The notes under the pieces: generated by a model
What the model was told of the DNA's origin: nothing
The model's input: the letters and a program-made list of their open reading frames with translations, nothing else
Database searches by the model: none
Part shown: positions 56,469 to 64,000 of the stretch, one piece after another
Layout of the letters: the number at the start of each line of letters is the position of its first letter
Numbering within the stretch: the first letter of the stretch is position 1
Translations under genes and position numbers: made by a program
Assembly (NCBI RefSeq): GCF_009363555.1
Contig: NZ_CP045372.1
Span: forward strand, 2,305,501 to 2,369,500
Origin: Sulfitobacter sp. THAF37
GTDB lineage: Bacteria; Pseudomonadota; Alphaproteobacteria; Rhodobacterales; Rhodobacteraceae
Length of the DNA stretch: 64,000 nucleotides
Reading direction: 5' to 3'

Positions 56469-57320
56469 TTGGTTCACCCTATCACCCGCGACACCCTGGA
56501 TCTTGCACTGCTGCGCAAAGGGCAGGGGCACAAGTACGACCACGGGCATGTGCTGGTCCTGTCTGGCGGGCCGGGGCGCACCGGGGCCGCGCGGTTGGCG
56601 GCGCGGGCGGCGTTGCGCATCGGGGCAGGGGCGGTCACGCTGGGTGTACCCCCTGCCGCGCAGTTGGAAGTCGCGGTTCAGGTCACTGCCGTCATGCTGG
56701 CGCGGGTCGGGGATGCCGCCGCCCTGCACGACCTGCTGGCGGAGGGGCGGTTTGCCGCCCTGTGCCTGGGCCCCGGTTTCGGCATGGATGCAAATCAGCA
56801 GGCGCTAGTGGAAGGGGCGTTGGACAGTGGGCTGCCCTGTGTGCTCGACGCGGATGCGCTCACGATCATCGGCAAGTCACCGACCCTGATTGCGGGACTG
56901 CACGACGCCTGTGTGCTCACCCCGCACCTCGGGGAATTCCGCCGGGTCTTTGGCGACATCGCTGCCAGTTTCGAAGCAAAAACAATGACAAAGGCGCAGG
57001 CGACGGCGCAGGCGGCGCAGAAGGCGGGCTGTACCGTGCTGCTTAAAGGGGCTGAGACGACAATCGCCGCGCCGGACGGAAGCGTCACCTGCCACGCTGC
57101 CACGGGGGCGCGGGCGGTGCCCTGGTTGGCCACTGCGGGGGCGGGGGATACGCTGGCGGGCATGATCACCGGTCTGCTGGCGCGGGGGGTGGATCCGGCA
57201 AGCGCCGCCGAAACGGCGACATGGCTGCACGCGGAATGCGCCCGCAGCTTTGGCCCCGGCCTGATCGCCGAGGACCTGGCAGAGGAGCTGCCAAAGGTTC
57301 TGAGGGGACTGGGCCTTTAG
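56469..57320 (+). CDS. nnrD: ADP-dependent NAD(P)H-hydrate dehydratase
   Basis: 283 residues, dehydrating hydrated NAD(P)H. Motifs: GQGHKYDHGHVLVLSGGPGRTGAARLAARAAL, LCLGPGFG, VLDADAL, LTPHLGEFRR and the ribokinase-like ATAGAGDTLAGMITGLLA. No ATG is in frame close upstream; TTG at 56469 is the likely start, 44 bp after nnrE. The frame is closed by a TGA at 56427, so no plain readthrough fusion with nnrE exists. Confidence 0.9.
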   Translation: MVHPITRDTLDLALLRKGQGHKYDHGHVLVLSGGPGRTGAARLAARAALRIGAGAVTLGVPPAAQLEVAVQVTAVMLARVGDAAALHDLLAEGRFAALCLGPGFGMDANQQALVEGALDSGLPCVLDADALTIIGKSPTLIAGLHDACVLTPHLGEFRRVFGDIAASFEAKTMTKAQATAQAAQKAGCTVLLKGAETTIAAPDGSVTCHAATGARAVPWLATAGAGDTLAGMITGLLARGVDPASAAETATWLHAECARSFGPGLIAEDLAEELPKVLRGLGL

Positions 57321-57322
57321 GA

Positions 57323-57853
57323 TCAGGCGGCGTGCAGAACCGCGCCGCGTGCCTTGGCCGCATCGGCCGTTCCCAGTTCCAGCCCGTCGGCATAAAGGAT
57401 ATGCGGGCCGTCACAGAAGATCTGGAACAGAGTTGTTTCTGTCGTGCCAAGGTCGGTGATGAATTCGTTGTCCACCAGCGTGCGTGCGGCCACCAATGCG
57501 CGTTCCGAATTGAACAATGCCCGCGCGCGCCAGTCGCGGATCAGCACCATCTGGTCCCCCGCAAGGATCGCGTCCCGCTCGGGCCGGGTGTGGCCCAGTG
57601 ATCCCGCAGACAGCCCGATCTGATGCACGGCCCGTGTGCTGCGCTGGATGTGCATGACCTTGGAAATGCCGGTATCGCGGGTGATGATCTTGTCGCCCAC
57701 CGACAGAAATTCCACCGGAATCTCTCCGTCGAGCGTGAGCAACATGGCACCTTGGACCAGTCCTGTATCCAGGACGGCGTAAGGGGAGTACTGGCCCGCA
57801 TGGCGATCATTGTCGCCTACGCGCCCGACCGTATTCGGTTTCATGGGCGTCAC
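57323..57853 (-). CDS. Hint-domain (Hint_2-type) protein, atypical
   Basis: 176 residues. The segment GAMLLTLDGEIPVEFLSVGDKIITRDTG and the end FQIFCDGPHILYADGLELGT match the Hint_2 domain seen in many roseobacter proteins. The position that holds the self-cleaving Cys in active Hint domains reads TGLVQG here, and the usual SPQHR reads AGDQMVL. It is therefore unlikely to self-process. It is convergent with nnrD with only 2 bp between the stops. Confidence 0.8.
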   Translation of the reverse strand: MTPMKPNTVGRVGDNDRHAGQYSPYAVLDTGLVQGAMLLTLDGEIPVEFLSVGDKIITRDTGISKVMHIQRSTRAVHQIGLSAGSLGHTRPERDAILAGDQMVLIRDWRARALFNSERALVAARTLVDNEFITDLGTTETTLFQIFCDGPHILYADGLELGTADAAKARGAVLHAA

Positions 57854-58008
57854 TTTCTTTTTTGTACCTGCCTCAGGTTATCCCGAACATAAGACAACAA
57901 AGTGTTAATGTCTTGCCTTTTTTTGGGCCGGACCGCCGCCGAGTTTTTTCTCTCGCCTATCGGCATCGTGTTTGCTAATCAGCGCCTCAGACCGAAATCC
58001 GGTCGTGT

Positions 58009-58092
58009 GCGGGTGTGGCGGAATTGGTAGACGCACCAGATTTAGGTTCTGGCGCCTTTGGCGTGGGGGTTCGAGTCCCTTCACCCGCACCA
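58009..58092 (+). tRNA. tRNA-Leu(UAG)
   Basis: Acceptor arms GCGGGTG (58009-58015) and CACCCGC (58082-58088) pair fully, with discriminator A and an encoded CCA. The anticodon loop TTTAGGT inside stem CCAGA/TCTGG gives anticodon UAG. The long variable arm (CGCCTTTGGCG) is typical of a type II tRNA and GGTTCGAGTCC is the T arm. Confidence 0.97.
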
Positions 58093-58205
58093 CTGGCTCT
58101 TCCGAAGGAAGATGCCGCAACTCTCGAAACAACAGCATGCGGCAGTCGCTCCAAGGGAGCGATGAGAGCATTTGGCTCTAGGTCTCTCTTTTCACCCGCA
58201 CCACT
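58080..58205 (+). repeat. 15-bp direct repeat of the tRNA-Leu 3' end
   Basis: TTCACCCGCACCACT occurs at 58080-58094, ending the tRNA, and again at 58191-58205. The 96 bp between hold a TCGCTCC/GGAGCGA hairpin (58146-58162) and a weakly T-arm-like stretch before the second copy. This resembles an attachment-site duplication. Confidence 0.6.
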
Positions 58206-58453
58206 TTGAAATGGCCTATCGCATTCGGCTACCTGAGGCCGGTTTGGTTCCAGGTTTACGCGTCTCACCCGCTCCAAAGCTCGGAAAACTCAGCTCTTTA
58301 CAGCACCGCACGGGGCGGCAGCCGCTTTGAAAAATGATGTGAGTGCGGTCTGCCGGTCTTTCGGTTGGCTGTGGCTGAAAACACAAAACGGACCGGGCAC
58401 GCGAGGCGTGGTCCCGATCCGTTGTCTGCACCGGACGCGCGGCGAAGCGGGGC
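58093..58453. other. Intergenic region after tRNA-Leu
   Basis: About 361 bp. It holds the second copy of the tRNA 3' end, a small hairpin that may end the tRNA transcript and, at the right, the acdS terminator. No credible protein gene was seen. Confidence 0.6.
58375..58422 (-). terminator. Rho-independent terminator of acdS
   Basis: On the minus strand ACGGATCGGG pairs with CCCGGTCCGT (one G-T pair), with a further inner CACGC/GCGTG stem, then TTTTGTGTTTT. It lies 31 bp past the acdS stop. Confidence 0.85.
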
Positions 58454-59473
58454 TCAGCCGTCCTTGTAGTAGTAGCTGTAGCCGTTCAGCGCTGGCGCGC
58501 CGCCAAGGTGCGCATAAAGCACCCGAGACCCCTCGGGGAAAAACCCCTTGCGGGTGAGGTCGATCATGCCCTGCATGGATTTGCCCTCGTAGACCGGGTC
58601 CGTCATCATCGCTTCGGTCCGGGCCGCGAGGCGGATCGCGTCGTTGGTTTCGTCCGACGGCACCCCATAGGCGGGGTAGGCGTAATCGTTATTGATGACG
58701 ATGTCCTGCTCGGTGATCTCCTGGCCCAGTTCGACCAGCTCGGCGGTGTTGCGGGCGATCTCCGTCACCTGGGCGCGGGTCTGCTCGGGCGTGGCGGAGG
58801 CGTCGATGCCGATCACCCGGTCGGCGCGGCCCTGGTCCTTGAACCCGACGATCATGCCCGCCTGGGTGGAGCCGGTCACGACGCAGACCACGATGTAGTC
58901 GAACTTGAACCCCAGTTCTTCCTCCTGCTGGGCGACCTCTTCGGCAAAACCGATGTAGCCCAGTGCGCCGTATTTATGCACCGATGCACCGGCGGGAATG
59001 CCGTAGGGGACGCCGCCTTCGTCGCGCACCGACTGCATCGCGTTTTCCCAGCTTTCGCGAATGCCGATGTCGAAACCTTCGTCGACCAGGCGCGAATCCG
59101 CACCCATCAGGCGGGTCATCAGAATGTTGCCCACCCGGTCGTAGACGGCATCGAAATGCGGCACCCATTTTTCCTGAACCACCACGCATTTCATGCCGAT
59201 CTTGGCGGCGGTCGCGGCGACCATGCGGGTGTGGTTGGACTGGACGCCGCCGATGGACACCAGCGTATCGGCCCCAGAGGCAAGCGCGTCCGGCACGATG
59301 TATTCGAGCTTGCGCAGTTTGTTGCCGCCCATGGCAAGACCGGAATTGCAGTCGTCCCGCTTTGCGTAGATTTCGACCTTGCCGCCCAGCGCCTCGGACA
59401 GGCGCGGCAGGTGTTCGATCGGCGTTTTGCCGTAGGTGAGCGGATAGCGTTCGAATTTCTCAAGCAATGACAT
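58454..59473 (-). CDS. acdS: 1-aminocyclopropane-1-carboxylate deaminase
   Basis: 339 residues, the usual AcdS size; a PLP enzyme converting ACC to 2-oxobutyrate and ammonia. Lys52 in [11 protein letters not shown] holds PLP. The residues that separate true ACC deaminases from D-cysteine desulfhydrases are both of the deaminase type: Glu296 after Tyr295 ([11 protein letters not shown]) and Leu323 ([13 protein letters not shown]). An Lrp-type gene is divergent, the same layout as the AcdR-AcdS pair of plant-associated bacteria. The longer frame to 59659 runs into the promoter region. Confidence 0.95.
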   Translation of the reverse strand: MSLLEKFERYPLTYGKTPIEHLPRLSEALGGKVEIYAKRDDCNSGLAMGGNKLRKLEYIVPDALASGADTLVSIGGVQSNHTRMVAATAAKIGMKCVVVQEKWVPHFDAVYDRVGNILMTRLMGADSRLVDEGFDIGIRESWENAMQSVRDEGGVPYGIPAGASVHKYGALGYIGFAEEVAQQEEELGFKFDYIVVCVVTGSTQAGMIVGFKDQGRADRVIGIDASATPEQTRAQVTEIARNTAELVELGQEITEQDIVINNDYAYPAYGVPSDETNDAIRLAARTEAMMTDPVYEGKSMQGMIDLTRKGFFPEGSRVLYAHLGGAPALNGYSYYYKDG

Positions 59474-59526
59474 GGCTGTCTCCCGTGTTGTCGGCGCTGA
59501 CACTACCGAATAATGCCAGAGATGTC

Positions 59527-59616
59527 CTTTCAATATCGAGGGATTTTTTCTATGTATTGCGTGGCAAGAGGTCTGGATAAGGTATGATTTTTCACCAGCG
59601 TCCTTCAAATTGAAAG
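59527..59616. promoter_or_regulatory. Inverted repeats in the acdS-lrp gap
   Basis: CTTTCAAT (59527-59534) recurs inverted as ATTGAAAG (59609-59616), and the latter is part of the palindrome TTCAAATTGAA (59605-59615). The spacing of about eight helical turns could suit DNA wrapping by an Lrp-type octamer. The site lies between acdS and its presumed regulator. Confidence 0.45.
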
Positions 59617-59698
59617 AAATCATCAGACGAGTCCCTGCTCGAATCACGTTCCACTTCACCGCCGGCCGTGCGGTGGCTCAGACAAGGAAACCAAACCC

Positions 59699-60175
59699 GT
59701 GAATGACACACCTGCCGATCCGCTCAGCCGGTCCGAACTCACCCTGTTGCGGTTGCTGCAAGAGGACGGGCGGCAGACCAACGCCGAACTGGCCAAGCGG
59801 ATCAATGTCAGCGCCGCGACCTGCCACCGGCGCACGCAAAGACTTTTTGACGAAGGCTTCATCACCGGCGTCCGCGCGACCGTGGACCCCCACAAGGTCG
59901 GGCTGGGCGCACTGGTCATGGTGGGGATCGTCCTGGACCGGTCCACGCCCGAAAGCTTTGCCGCATTCGAAGAGGCGATCGCCCGGGAGGACGCGATACT
60001 GGATTGCGATCTGGTGGCCGGGGACTTCGACTACCTACTGCGGATCAGGGTGTCCGACATGAGCGATTTCAACCGGCTGCATACGCGCAAGCTCATCGCC
60101 TTGCCCGGCGTCCGGCAGGCGCGGACCTTTTTTGTGATCAAGGAGGTCAAGTCGAACGCCCCGCTGAAGTTCTGA
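59699..60175 (+). CDS. Lrp/AsnC-family regulator, probable AcdR
   Basis: 158 residues. An N-terminal winged helix-turn-helix (ELTLLRLLQEDGRQTNAELAKRINVSAATCHRRTQRL) is followed by an AsnC-type ligand domain (LVAGDFDYLLRIRVSDMSDFNRLH). It begins with GTG, with AAGGA about 9 bp upstream; no ATG fits this frame. Being divergent from acdS it is the likely activator of that gene. It is convergent with matB. Confidence 0.9.
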   Translation: MNDTPADPLSRSELTLLRLLQEDGRQTNAELAKRINVSAATCHRRTQRLFDEGFITGVRATVDPHKVGLGALVMVGIVLDRSTPESFAAFEEAIAREDAILDCDLVAGDFDYLLRIRVSDMSDFNRLHTRKLIALPGVRQARTFFVIKEVKSNAPLKF

Positions 60176-60192
60176 ACTCCGGCAGAGCGGGG

Positions 60193-61710
60193 TCACTGCG
60201 ATGTAAACATGTCCTTGTAAGTCTCGCGCAGGACATTCTTCTGGACCTTGCCCATGGTGTTGCGCGGCAGGCTGTCGATCATCACCAGACGGCGCGGATG
60301 CTTGAACCGCGCGAGCGGGCCCTTGATCCGTTCCATGATGCTGTCGACGTCCGGGTCCTGACCTTTTTGCGCCACCAGAACGCCCAGCACGGTTTCACCG
60401 AAATCGGGATGTGGCACGCCGATCACCGCGCTTTCCAGCACGCCTTCCTGTTCGTCCAGTACCAGCTCCACCTCCTTGGGGTAGATGTTGTACCCGCCCG
60501 AGATGATCAGGTCCTTGCCGCGTCCCACGATGCTGACGTAGCCGTCCGCGTCGATCGTGCCCAGGTCGCCGGTGATGAAAAACCCGTCGTCGCGCAGTTC
60601 GGCGGCGGTCTTTTCAGGCATCTGCCAATAGCCCTTGAACACGTTCGGCCCGCGCACTTCGATCACGCCGACCTCGCCCTGCGGCAGGGGGGTGCCGGTT
60701 TCCGGATCGGTGATCTTCAGCTCGACCCCCGGCAGCGGAAAGCCGACGGTCCCCGCGCGGCGTTCGCCGTCATAGGGGTTCGAGGTGTTCATGTTGGTCT
60801 CGGTCATGCCGTAGCGTTCCAGAATGCGCTGGCCGGTGCGCGCTTCGAACTGCACGTGGGTTTCCGCAAGCAGGGGCGCCGAGCCCGAGATGAACAGACG
60901 CATATGCGCCGCCGCGTCCCGGGTAAAGCGCGCGTCGTCGAGCAGGCGGGTATAGAACGTCGGCACACCCATCATCGTCGTGGCCTCCGGCATCCGGTCC
61001 AGGATGCGATCCAGGTCGAACCCGGACAGGAAGATCATGCTGCCCCCGGCCACCAGCGTCACGTTGGTGGCGACGAACAGGCCATGCGTATGGAAAATCG
61101 GCAGGGCGTGCAGCAGCACGTCATCCGCGGTGAATTGCCATTCCTGAACCAGCGTCCGGGCATTCGACAGAAGGTTGGTCTGGGTCAGCATCGCGCCCTT
61201 GGACCGGCCTGTCGTGCCGGACGTGTACAGAAAGGCCGCCAGGTCGTCTTCGCTGCGGGGCACGGTGTCGAACTGTTGCGGTGCCTGCGCGGCCTTTTCC
61301 GTCAGCGATCCGCTGCCGTCGGCATTCAGCGTCTCGATCCGGGCACCCAGCCGGGTCGCCACCGGGGCCAGGTCCTGCTCTCTGGCGCTATCTGTCACCA
61401 CCAGGGCGGCACCGCTGTTGTCGATGAAATAGGTCAGCTCGTCGGTCGTATAGGCGGTGTTCAACGGCAGGAACACCAGCCCCGCCTGCGCACAGGCGGC
61501 ACAGAGCGCCAGCGCCTGCGGCGATTTCGCGACCTGCACGGCCACCCGGTCGTCCGGCGACAGGCCCAGCCCGGTCAGCACATGGGCCATCTGCGCGGCC
61601 TCGGCCAGAAAGTCCGCATAGGTGACTTTGCTTCCGTCTGCCAGATGAAGAAACGGCGCGTCACGGCCCGCATTTGCCCCGTAGAGGGTGTCGTAGAGTG
61701 GATTGCCCAT
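60193..61710 (-). CDS. matB: Malonyl-CoA synthetase MatB
   Basis: 505 residues of the adenylate-forming family, making malonyl-CoA from malonate, CoA and ATP. The P-loop is FLYTSGTTGRSKGAML; YGMTETNM, GDLGTIDADGYVSIVGRGKDLIISGGYNIYPKEVE and LPRNTMGKVQKN are the adenylation core and C-terminal motifs. Pairing with malonyl-CoA decarboxylase fixes malonate as substrate. It starts 3 bp after the matA stop, with the ribosome site inside matA. Confidence 0.94.
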   Translation of the reverse strand: MGNPLYDTLYGANAGRDAPFLHLADGSKVTYADFLAEAAQMAHVLTGLGLSPDDRVAVQVAKSPQALALCAACAQAGLVFLPLNTAYTTDELTYFIDNSGAALVVTDSAREQDLAPVATRLGARIETLNADGSGSLTEKAAQAPQQFDTVPRSEDDLAAFLYTSGTTGRSKGAMLTQTNLLSNARTLVQEWQFTADDVLLHALPIFHTHGLFVATNVTLVAGGSMIFLSGFDLDRILDRMPEATTMMGVPTFYTRLLDDARFTRDAAAHMRLFISGSAPLLAETHVQFEARTGQRILERYGMTETNMNTSNPYDGERRAGTVGFPLPGVELKITDPETGTPLPQGEVGVIEVRGPNVFKGYWQMPEKTAAELRDDGFFITGDLGTIDADGYVSIVGRGKDLIISGGYNIYPKEVELVLDEQEGVLESAVIGVPHPDFGETVLGVLVAQKGQDPDVDSIMERIKGPLARFKHPRRLVMIDSLPRNTMGKVQKNVLRETYKDMFTSQ

Positions 61711-61713
61711 GTC

Positions 61714-62967
61714 TTACCTTTCCGCCTTGAGCATGTTGGTGCCCGTTCTGGCCAGAGATGTCACCTCGGAACTGGCGACGATCTTTTGATTTGTCTGAAA
61801 ATTCTCATGATTTGCCGCGACTTGCGCAAGATCGTAGAGGTAGTTCACCATGACGCCACCCGACTGAGCCTGCCCGTTCGGCGTGTCGTCCGCATCCGCG
61901 TGGACCGCATGCACCAGCGCGCCGTTGCCCAGATGAAACCGCGCCACCGGGTCGAAGGGCGCATCATTGGGCCCTCTGGCGTTCAGCAGGTAATGCGCCG
62001 CCAGCGCGCGCCGGTCCTCTGGCTCTTGCGGCATCGCGATGCCCTGCGCACTGGCCCATCTGGTCAAAAGCGGAATCGGCGACAGGGTGACAAAGGACTT
62101 GAGCATCGGCAGTTCCGCCGCAAGGTCCGCCGCGACCTGTTTGATCAGCGAATTGCCGAACGACACGCTGGCCAGACCCGCCTGACAATTCGAGATCGAG
62201 TAGAACACAGCGGTATCACAGCTTTCGGGATCCAGCGCGGTGCGGTCTTCGGCCAGCACCGTCCGGACCGAACCGGGGATGCCGCGGGTCAGGGCGACTT
62301 CGACGAAAATCAGCGGCTCATCCGGCATCGCGGGGTGAAAAAAGGCAAAGCAGCGCCGGTCTCGCGGTTGCAGGCGACGGCGCAGGTCGTCCCAGCTTTG
62401 GATGGCGTGCACGGCCTCGTAGGCGGTGATCTTCTCCAGGATATGGGCCGGGCTTTCCCAGTTGATCGGGCGCAGCACCAGAAAGCCGCGGTTGAACCAG
62501 GACGCAAAGAGGTGCCGGAAGTCGAGGTCCAGCGCCGCCAGTTCCGGGTCGTCGCCGGCCAGCCGCAACAGGTCGGCACGCATCCGCACCAGCGCGCCGG
62601 TCGCCCCGGGCACCCGGTTCAGGCGGCGGATCAGTTCCTGTCGCTTCGGCTCTGCCGCCGTCATGAATGCGCGGTAGGTCTGTTTCGACGGGGCCTGTTC
62701 ATAGGCGTCCAGTGACGTGCGGACCGTCTCCGGGTCGATGTTCATCGCATGGGCGAGGTGACGCAGGAAGCCCAGCTTGCCGTTGTCGTCGAAGCTGGCA
62801 AACTGGTCCAGGATATCCTGCGCCAGCGCCAGCTCCGACAGTTCGCCCGCGCTGCCCAGAAGGTCTTCCATCAGATCCTCCACCGGCCGCGCCGAGGGCG
62901 CTTTCTGTCCCAGGGTGAGGTGACGGCGATCAAGCATCGTGGAGAGCAGGTCGGCAAGTAACGTCAT
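61714..62967 (-). CDS. matA: Malonyl-CoA decarboxylase MatA
   Basis: 417 residues, decarboxylating malonyl-CoA to acetyl-CoA. The N-terminal helical domain is followed by the GNAT-like catalytic domain: LVLRPINWESPAHILEKI, EAVHAIQSWDDLRRRLQPRDRRCFAFFHPAMPDEPLIFVEVAL, FYSISNCQAGLASVSFGNSLIKQV and LAAHYLLNARGPNDAPFDPVARFHLGNGA, containing the His and Ser-type active-site region. First gene of matAB, divergent from the GntR regulator. Confidence 0.95.
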   Translation of the reverse strand: MTLLADLLSTMLDRRHLTLGQKAPSARPVEDLMEDLLGSAGELSELALAQDILDQFASFDDNGKLGFLRHLAHAMNIDPETVRTSLDAYEQAPSKQTYRAFMTAAEPKRQELIRRLNRVPGATGALVRMRADLLRLAGDDPELAALDLDFRHLFASWFNRGFLVLRPINWESPAHILEKITAYEAVHAIQSWDDLRRRLQPRDRRCFAFFHPAMPDEPLIFVEVALTRGIPGSVRTVLAEDRTALDPESCDTAVFYSISNCQAGLASVSFGNSLIKQVAADLAAELPMLKSFVTLSPIPLLTRWASAQGIAMPQEPEDRRALAAHYLLNARGPNDAPFDPVARFHLGNGALVHAVHADADDTPNGQAQSGGVMVNYLYDLAQVAANHENFQTNQKIVASSEVTSLARTGTNMLKAER

Positions 62968-63125
62968 TGATCTGGTCCTTGTCGTGTCGATCGCGCGGCG
63001 GCGTCGCGGGGCAGGGGCCGGCGTGTGGCCAGGCGCCCCTCACCGGATCAAGTGGCCTGTGCGCCGGGGCGCCGAAGGTAAGGCGCGCCACCTGGATCAT
63101 AGGGGTGCTGTGTTTTTTGGGTCAA

Positions 63126-63144
63126 CACTTTTGTATACAAGATA
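63126..63144. promoter_or_regulatory. Palindromic operator candidate for the matAB regulator
   Basis: The perfect 10-bp palindrome TTGTATACAA (63131-63140), in a wider CTTTTGTATACAAGA context, lies 47 bp before the GntR/FCD gene and about 160 bp before matA. From memory, the rhizobial MatR site has halves TCTTGTA and TACACGA, which this closely resembles. Confidence 0.65.
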
Positions 63145-63186
63145 TTAGTTATTGCGTGCCTCAGGTCCTCAAGCTACTTTTTTCCC

Positions 63187-63843
63187 ATGGAATTACGCAG
63201 CGCGGTGAATATCGCAAGATCTTTGGAAGAAATGATCTTTGACGGCACTTTCGCCGACGGCGATCGGCTGGACGAGGTGCGGTTGGCCGAGCAGTTCGGC
63301 GTATCGCGCACGCCGCTGCGCGAGGCCCTGCAAAGGCTGGAAAGCTCCGGCCTCGTGACCCTGATCCCCCGGCGGGGTGCCTTCGTGCGTCAACCCGGCC
63401 CGCTGGAGCTGCTGGAGATGTTCGAGGTCATGGCAGAGATGGAGGCTGTCTGCGCCAGACTTGCGGCGCGGCGGATGTCGAACGGTGCGCTGGATGAGCT
63501 GCGCGAAGCCAACAGGCGTTGTGAGGCGGCCTCGGACGCGCAGGATCCGGACCTTTACTATGCCGAAAACGAACGGTTTCACGCCGCGATCTACCGTGAA
63601 TCCGGCAACAGCTTTCTCGAACAGGAAAGCCTGAAGCTTCAGAAACGCCTGCGTCCCTTCCGCCGTCAGCAGCTGCGGTCCCGTGGACGGTTGAAACAAT
63701 CCCTGTCCGAACACCAGGTGATCGTCGCGGCGCTGGCAGAGGGGGACAGTGTGGCCGCCGCCAATGCCGTGCGCGACCATGTGACCGTCCAGGGCGAAGG
63801 GTTCCAGCGGTTGATGGCCAGCCTCAAGGCCATCGCCTCCTGA
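63187..63843 (+). CDS. matR: GntR-family (FCD) regulator, probable MatR
   Basis: 218 residues. The N-terminal winged helix contains DRLDEVRLAEQFGVSRTPLREALQRLESSGLVTLIPRRGAFV; the C-terminal FCD domain holds likely metal/ligand residues in YYAENERFHAAIYRESGN, LSEHQVIVAALAEGD and VRDHVTVQ. Divergent from matAB, as MatR is in rhizobia; it probably responds to malonate or malonyl-CoA. A fitting operator lies upstream. Confidence 0.9.
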   Translation: MELRSAVNIARSLEEMIFDGTFADGDRLDEVRLAEQFGVSRTPLREALQRLESSGLVTLIPRRGAFVRQPGPLELLEMFEVMAEMEAVCARLAARRMSNGALDELREANRRCEAASDAQDPDLYYAENERFHAAIYRESGNSFLEQESLKLQKRLRPFRRQQLRSRGRLKQSLSEHQVIVAALAEGDSVAAANAVRDHVTVQGEGFQRLMASLKAIAS

Positions 63844-64000
63844 AAGTTCTGTCCCGGCGTCCGGCGGTCCAGATCGCTGCCCCGGACGGTTCATGCGCGT
63901 GATACCTGACCCTGCGGAACCGGCGGTGCTGCTCAATTCATGGTCATGATGTCGTGCGATACGCGGAACCGGCAAAAAAAGGTCCTCAAGCCGCTTGACG
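63844..64000. other. Right window edge, no gene identified
   Basis: 157 bp after the regulator stop. No convincing coding start was seen; it contains a run of seven A (63975-63981). It may be the leader of a gene beyond the window. Confidence 0.4.

Noticed and set aside
60004..62715. A 903-residue rightward open frame
   Set aside because: It is the antisense shadow of matB and matA, rich in His/Arg/Gln as expected for the reverse strand of GC-rich genes.

Overview
The window is a GC-rich, gene-dense stretch of an alphaproteobacterial chromosome. Gene content and order point to the roseobacter side of Rhodobacteraceae: the heterotetrameric sarcosine oxidase genes, yajC-secD-secF leading into ccmABCDG and acnA, glnB-glnA, yfgM-bamB-der, and an Atm1-type ABC exporter. 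The species cannot be fixed from the sequence alone.

Layout. Positions 1-1720 look like the edge of an integrated element: a truncated gene end, a terminator and a tyrosine recombinase reading away from dusA, whose 5' end is a known target of such integrases. From 1723 to 6626 follow dusA, a TauE/SafE-type permease, a PhyH-like protein and a leftward ccmI-ruvX-DUF1289 operon. From 6858 to 12680 is a sarcosine oxidase operon (soxB, a small membrane protein, soxD, soxA, soxG), then sodB, a small hydrophilic protein, a host-attachment-type protein and a LOG-family enzyme. From 15033 to 24950 are a LysM envelope protein, the Atm1-like exporter, a DUF302 protein and an RND efflux pair with an unusually long permease. 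From 25167 to 38245 are yfgM-bamB-der, serS, yajC-secDF, a second TauE/SafE permease, a Mth938-like protein and ccmABCDG.

After a serine hydrolase come acnA, a DUF1223 protein, an LpxL-type acyltransferase, an isolated divergent fliG, two secreted proteins sharing a cysteine motif, purB, an alpha/beta-hydrolase-OsmC fusion, a trans-sulfuration-type PLP enzyme, a DUF3445 protein, a lytic transglycosylase, glnA-glnB, separate NAD(P)HX epimerase and dehydratase genes, a Hint-domain protein and tRNA-Leu(UAG). The right end (58454-63843) is catabolic: ACC deaminase with a divergent Lrp-type regulator, and malonyl-CoA synthetase plus decarboxylase with a divergent GntR/FCD regulator.

Most of the window is housekeeping: cytochrome c maturation, Sec translocation, outer-membrane assembly, nitrogen assimilation, the TCA cycle and metabolite repair. 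The accessory parts (sarcosine, ACC and malonate use) suit a bacterium feeding on methylated amines and plant or algal metabolites. No CRISPR array, insertion sequence or rRNA was seen. I found no clearly new multi-gene system. The best leads are the dusA integration boundary, a repeated element just after gene ends, the tRNA-Leu 3'-end duplication, the paired cysteine-motif secreted proteins, and candidate operators beside the two catabolic regulators and acnA.
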